Of a DNA stretch of 50,685 bases, positions 48,735-50,685 are shown piece by piece. The number at the start of each line of letters is the position of its first letter. Position 1 is the stretch's first letter. Location of the stretch: IMG/VR virus record IMGVR_UViG_3300029319_000048, positions 8,028 to 58,712 of that record; one strand, 5' to 3'. The notes under the pieces were generated by a model that saw only the letters and a program-made list of their open reading frames with translations, made no database searches and was not told where the DNA came from. The stretch is from a virus. The position numbers and the translations under genes were made by a program.

Positions 48735-48931
48735 TTCATAAATATATTTATTTAACTCCGAAAAGTATCATATAGTTACGGATATGCCAAGGACTTCACA
48801 ATCATCCAGTAGGTGATTGCTCGCGAGTATAGTCGAAATTTTTATGCTAAAATTTTCGCCTCTATCCTTGTCTTTATCCCTAACGATATGATTATCGAGG
48901 CCTAAATTAAATAAATATATATTATTATGAA
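48735..48931. repeat. AT-rich inverted arms around a hairpin-dense leader
   Basis: The sequence at 48735-48755 (from TTCATAAATATA to ATTTAA) is nearly the reverse complement of 48907-48931 (from TTAAATAAATATAT to ATTATGAA); the right arm runs over the start codon at 48927. Between the arms are smaller inverted repeats: AATCA-CC/GG-TGATT near 48800-48819, palindrome CTCGCGAG near 48820-48827, CGAAA/TTTTCG arms near 48833-48857 and CGATA-TGAT-TATCG near 48883-48896. This may be the 5' leader of the next gene or an origin-like element. Confidence 0.4.
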
Positions 48932-49577
48932 AAATCTAATTGATTACAAAAGCGTGCCAGTTACGGCATCAGTTATTAAAACGGTAAACTCTAAATCAGT
49001 TTATCTTTACAACATTGAATCTCTTGACGGTAATACTGTCTACAAACCTAAATTCATTCCACAAGTTTGGACTCGTAAGTCAGACGGTAAGCGTATGGTT
49101 ATCTCTGCTACTCAAGTTGAAGACAAGTTTGTTGAGTTTCCACTTTCAATGAAAACTCCAGCAATGTTGATTCCTAAATACAATGGTATACACGGTTGTA
49201 TTGATTCAAGGCTTGTCAATGGTAAATCACAATCATTTTATCAGATGACTGATAGATACAGAATTGAAATACCAATCTGGATGTTCTTACCTAACAAAGA
49301 CAAGAAGAACAAGCCAATTCCAAAAACTGGTTTCCAAGTTATGTTACGTTCTTTGAAAACAAATCAAGACGTCAAACAAGTTGACTTATTTCCTAATGAT
49401 GACAGTCAGTATTCAGTTGCTGAAGACATCGCTTACAAGTCACAAGTTGCAAAAGCATTTGACTATCGTCCTGACGCTAGTTCATTTGCTACTGACTTCA
49501 GTCTTGAATCACACAATGAATCACTACGTCAATGGAATGAGGAACATTCCGACTATGTTGGATTCGGTTCTTACTAG
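48927..49577 (+). CDS. Hypothetical protein, 216 aa
   Basis: I do not recognise this protein. It is beta-rich (IKTVNSKSVYLYNIESLDGN; YRIEIPIWMFLPNKDKKNKP) with an acidic C-terminus ending EEHSDYVGFGSY. No signal peptide or transmembrane helix. Arginine is mostly CGT and Lys often AAG, unlike the AGA/AAA bias of the structural genes, which suggests high expression or a different origin. It starts at ATG 48927 after a long hairpin-rich leader and is followed by a strong terminator, so it is a single-gene unit. Confidence 0.75.
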   Translation: MKNLIDYKSVPVTASVIKTVNSKSVYLYNIESLDGNTVYKPKFIPQVWTRKSDGKRMVISATQVEDKFVEFPLSMKTPAMLIPKYNGIHGCIDSRLVNGKSQSFYQMTDRYRIEIPIWMFLPNKDKKNKPIPKTGFQVMLRSLKTNQDVKQVDLFPNDDSQYSVAEDIAYKSQVAKAFDYRPDASSFATDFSLESHNESLRQWNEEHSDYVGFGSY

Positions 49578-49594
49578 TATTCTTTGAGAAAATC

Positions 49595-49616
49595 AAGGGG
49601 CTATCGCCCCTTTTTT
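49595..49616 (+). terminator. Rho-independent terminator after the 216-aa gene
   Basis: AAGGGGC (49595-49601), loop TATC, GCCCCTT (49606-49612), with T at 49611-49616. A perfect 7-bp GC-rich stem, 17 bp after the stop codon. Confidence 0.92.
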
Positions 49617-49651
49617 CTTTGATATCACAATCATTTATTGAACGGTATCGG

Positions 49652-49690
49652 CTCTAGTTATCCTGAACAACGTGACAAACTAGAGTTTTT
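49652..49690 (+). other. 8-bp hairpin followed by a short T tract
   Basis: CTCTAGTT (49652-49659) pairs perfectly with AACTAGAG (49678-49685) around an 18-nt loop, then five T. With the terminators on either side, this suggests a small RNA or a back-up terminator between two genes. Confidence 0.45.
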
Positions 49691-49693
49691 CTC

Positions 49694-49716
49694 GCAACTT
49701 CGTTGCAGTTTTTTTT
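49694..49716 (+). terminator. Second rho-independent terminator
   Basis: GCAAC (49694-49698), loop TTC, GTTGC (49702-49706), then eight T (49709-49716). The same GCAAC/GTTGC stem, with loop TAC, recurs at 48448-48460 in the structured region. Confidence 0.7.
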
Positions 49717-49778
49717 ATGAATTTTATATTCTGTTATATATTATTCAAAATTTTATTGTTTAACTTAAATCTAATATT

Positions 49779-50093
49779 GTGGCAAAATCTATCCCAACTT
49801 TAGAAAGTCCTGTGACTGTTTCATTCAACGTAAAAATGGAGACAGACAAGGCAATCATTGCTGAAAACATTCAGTTAAATGGTCAAGATTACATATCATC
49901 TACAAATTTACCAAAGATGTATACTGTAATACACAACACCGACAAAAATGGTGTAACAACTGCCGATGTAGAATCGTGGGTTCTAAAACAACGTGCAGAA
50001 GAATTGTATAATCCTAACAAACAAGACGTTGCCAAAGAACTTCTTGCTGTAAGATACAGTCAAGACGAGGTCGAGGCAATGCCGTGGGATTAA
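49779..50093 (+). CDS. Hypothetical protein, 104 aa
   Basis: Starts at GTG 49779 (MAKSIPTLESPVTVSFNVKM); no ATG fits nearby in frame. Beta-strand-like first half (SFNVKMETDKAIIAENIQLN), helical acidic end (DVAKELLAVRYSQDEVEAMP). No family recognised. Like the 216-aa gene it uses CGT arginine codons. About 60 bp of AT-rich DNA separates it from the terminator at 49694-49716. Confidence 0.65.
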   Translation: MAKSIPTLESPVTVSFNVKMETDKAIIAENIQLNGQDYISSTNLPKMYTVIHNTDKNGVTTADVESWVLKQRAEELYNPNKQDVAKELLAVRYSQDEVEAMPWD

Positions 50094-50107
50094 CATAACA
50101 CTCAAGT

Positions 50108-50151
50108 GTGTGGTGGTGTATCTCTTTACGCTCATATGAACATCACCACAC
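50108..50151 (+). promoter_or_regulatory. Long hairpin in the leader of the 61-aa gene
   Basis: GTGTGGTGGTGT (50108-50119) pairs with ACATCACCACAC (50140-50151), 12 bp with one G-U and a 20-nt loop. It ends 19 bp before ATG 50171, so it could terminate transcription from 50093 or control translation. The arms resemble the GTGGTGG...CACCACAC hairpin at 48461-48480. Confidence 0.55.
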
Positions 50152-50170
50152 CTTGTTTAAATTTATAATT

Positions 50171-50356
50171 ATGAATATATCTACTCACATAATAAAACAT
50201 ATGGTTGATTCTCTTATGACAGTAAAAGATAAACCAGTAGAATGTTTGGAAATGATTGACCATTTCAGAGACGAGGCTTGTAGAATTCAATGCTTCCTTG
50301 ACGAACAAGAAGAATATTTCCTAAACAAACCCTTAAAATTCACTCCTCCGGAGTAG
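50171..50356 (+). CDS. Hypothetical protein, 61 aa
   Basis: ATG 50171 gives MNISTHIIKHMVDSLMTVKD, then a helical acidic part (ECLEMIDHFRDEACRIQCFL) and end NKPLKFTPPE. A longer frame from GTG 50108 would run through the hairpin arm and is rejected. Family unknown. Small, helical, with two Cys. Confidence 0.65.
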   Translation: MNISTHIIKHMVDSLMTVKDKPVECLEMIDHFRDEACRIQCFLDEQEEYFLNKPLKFTPPE

Positions 50357-50531
50357 GCTTTTGTGATTTTATTTATTTGATATACGAGTTGATACGCAGT
50401 CGTATCGTAATTGCTAGCACTTTGACGCTACTTCTCGTTTTATTTTAGACGTAATGCAAATTATAACAAATGCATTCGTAAGTGTTATTCGCTCCAGGGA
50501 TTCCCATTGGACGGTTTAACAGCGTCTACAT
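50357..50531. other. Intergenic stretch before the tRNA
   Basis: No credible gene on either strand. Visible pieces: GATACG-CAGT-CGTATC, a 6-bp hairpin (50391-50406); and AATGCA/TGCATT arms (50453-50458 and 50471-50476). No TAnnTTTG box is seen. It may be the leader of the tRNA transcript. Confidence 0.5.
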
Positions 50532-50602
50532 GGCCCTTTCGTCTAGTGGTAGGACGTCACCCTTTCACGGTGGTAACGCAGGTTCGATTCCTGCAGGGGC
50601 TA
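50532..50602 (+). tRNA. tRNA-Glu (anticodon UUC)
   Basis: Cloverleaf: acceptor GGCCCTT pairs with AGGGGCT (G1-U72 wobble), discriminator A50602. D arm GTC...GAC, anticodon stem TCACC/GGTGG with loop CTTTCAC (anticodon TTC), and T arm GCAGG-TTCGATT-CCTGC. No CCA is encoded. It resembles Bacteroidota tRNA-Glu (GGCCC..TTCGTCTA). A weak ATTGTT/AACAAT hairpin follows at 50605-50623. It probably supplements host Glu decoding; phage tRNA genes can also be integration sites, but no integrase is in the window. Confidence 0.95.
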
Positions 50603-50640
50603 CTATTGTTTTTTACTAACAATTTGTTTATATTTATTAT

Positions 50641-50685
50641 ATGAAAATACTTACGAAAACTCAAACTGGTTCGTCAACCAGAACG
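50641..50685 (+). CDS. Start of an unidentified gene (partial)
   Basis: ATG 50641 opens MKILTKTQTGSSTRT and runs off the right edge, in frame to the end. It is preceded by an AT-rich spacer after the tRNA. Too short to assign; the open frame could be chance. Confidence 0.4.
   Translation, partial: MKILTKTQTGSSTRT

Noticed and set aside
50108-50170. Longer start of the 61-aa gene
   Set aside because: It would start at GTG inside a 12-bp hairpin arm and add an unlikely Trp/His-rich leader. ATG 50171 after an AT-rich leader fits better.
50532-50602. tRNA-Glu as a phage attachment site
   Set aside because: No integrase, excisionase or duplicated tRNA fragment is in the window. The tRNA is complete and the phage gene set looks lytic, so a decoding role is simpler.

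Overview
The window is part of the genome of a tailed phage, most likely a short-tailed (podovirus-like) virus of a marine Flavobacteriia/Bacteroidota host. It contains a complete head-packaging-tail module: terminase, portal, scaffold, major capsid protein, connector/ring proteins, a muzzle-like tail protein, ejected internal proteins, and tail fibres with an S74 chaperone domain. The gene order and several protein signatures resemble crAss-like (Crassvirales) phages. These include a 'MINS(V/I)RNTVF..' ring protein, a portal with a long Q/P-rich tail, a muzzle with 'YDPRHNQYVLT', and a downstream 'VTFDEGNKGWTSF' domain. That assignment comes from recalled family features, not from a search. 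The sequence is AT-rich, and many start codons follow a TAnnTTTG box, the -7 element of Bacteroidota housekeeping promoters. No integrase, transposase or CRISPR array is visible.

Layout. (1) 1-3493, plus strand: the end of a replication/metabolism region, with a MazG-like NTP pyrophosphohydrolase, a calcineurin-like phosphoesterase, a PD-(D/E)XK nuclease of the DUF1064 type and small unknown genes. A hairpin-rich leader or small RNA sits at 2482-2578. (2) 3486-44170, minus strand, almost gap-free: the late genes. Read in the direction of transcription they are a cassette of tiny Lys/Arg-rich proteins (44.2-41.2 kb), a lysis cassette (41.1-37.4 kb), tail fibres (37.4-31.2 kb), packaging and portal (31.1-25.0 kb), scaffold and capsid (24.9-21.5 kb), tail rings and muzzle (21.4-13.5 kb), and internal/ejection proteins ending in a 2430-residue giant (13.5-3.5 kb). 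A TAnnTTTG box lies upstream of the first gene of each block, and two strong terminators bracket the gene just after the capsid gene. (3) 44222-44701, plus strand: a lone winged-helix-like regulator, divergent from the late genes. (4) 44694-48018, minus strand: a chaperonin operon with GroEL, a GroES-like protein and small unknown genes, preceded by phased GTTTGTC repeats and a 16-bp palindrome. (5) 48.05-50.69 kb: a gene-poor region with an about 0.9-kb, higher-GC stretch full of nested complementary segments (candidate large structured RNA), three small plus-strand genes with CGT-rich arginine codons flanked by hairpins and terminators, a tRNA-Glu(UUC), and the start of one more gene.

Most notable: the crAss-type muzzle appears split into two genes, and the larger part has gained a cadherin-like domain and a von Willebrand A domain with an intact DxSxS MIDAS. 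Other points are the unexplained structured region next to the tRNA, a secreted cysteine-free thioredoxin-fold protein and a phage outer-membrane barrel in the lysis cassette, a possible second GroES-like protein next to the terminase genes, and a coherent promoter map.
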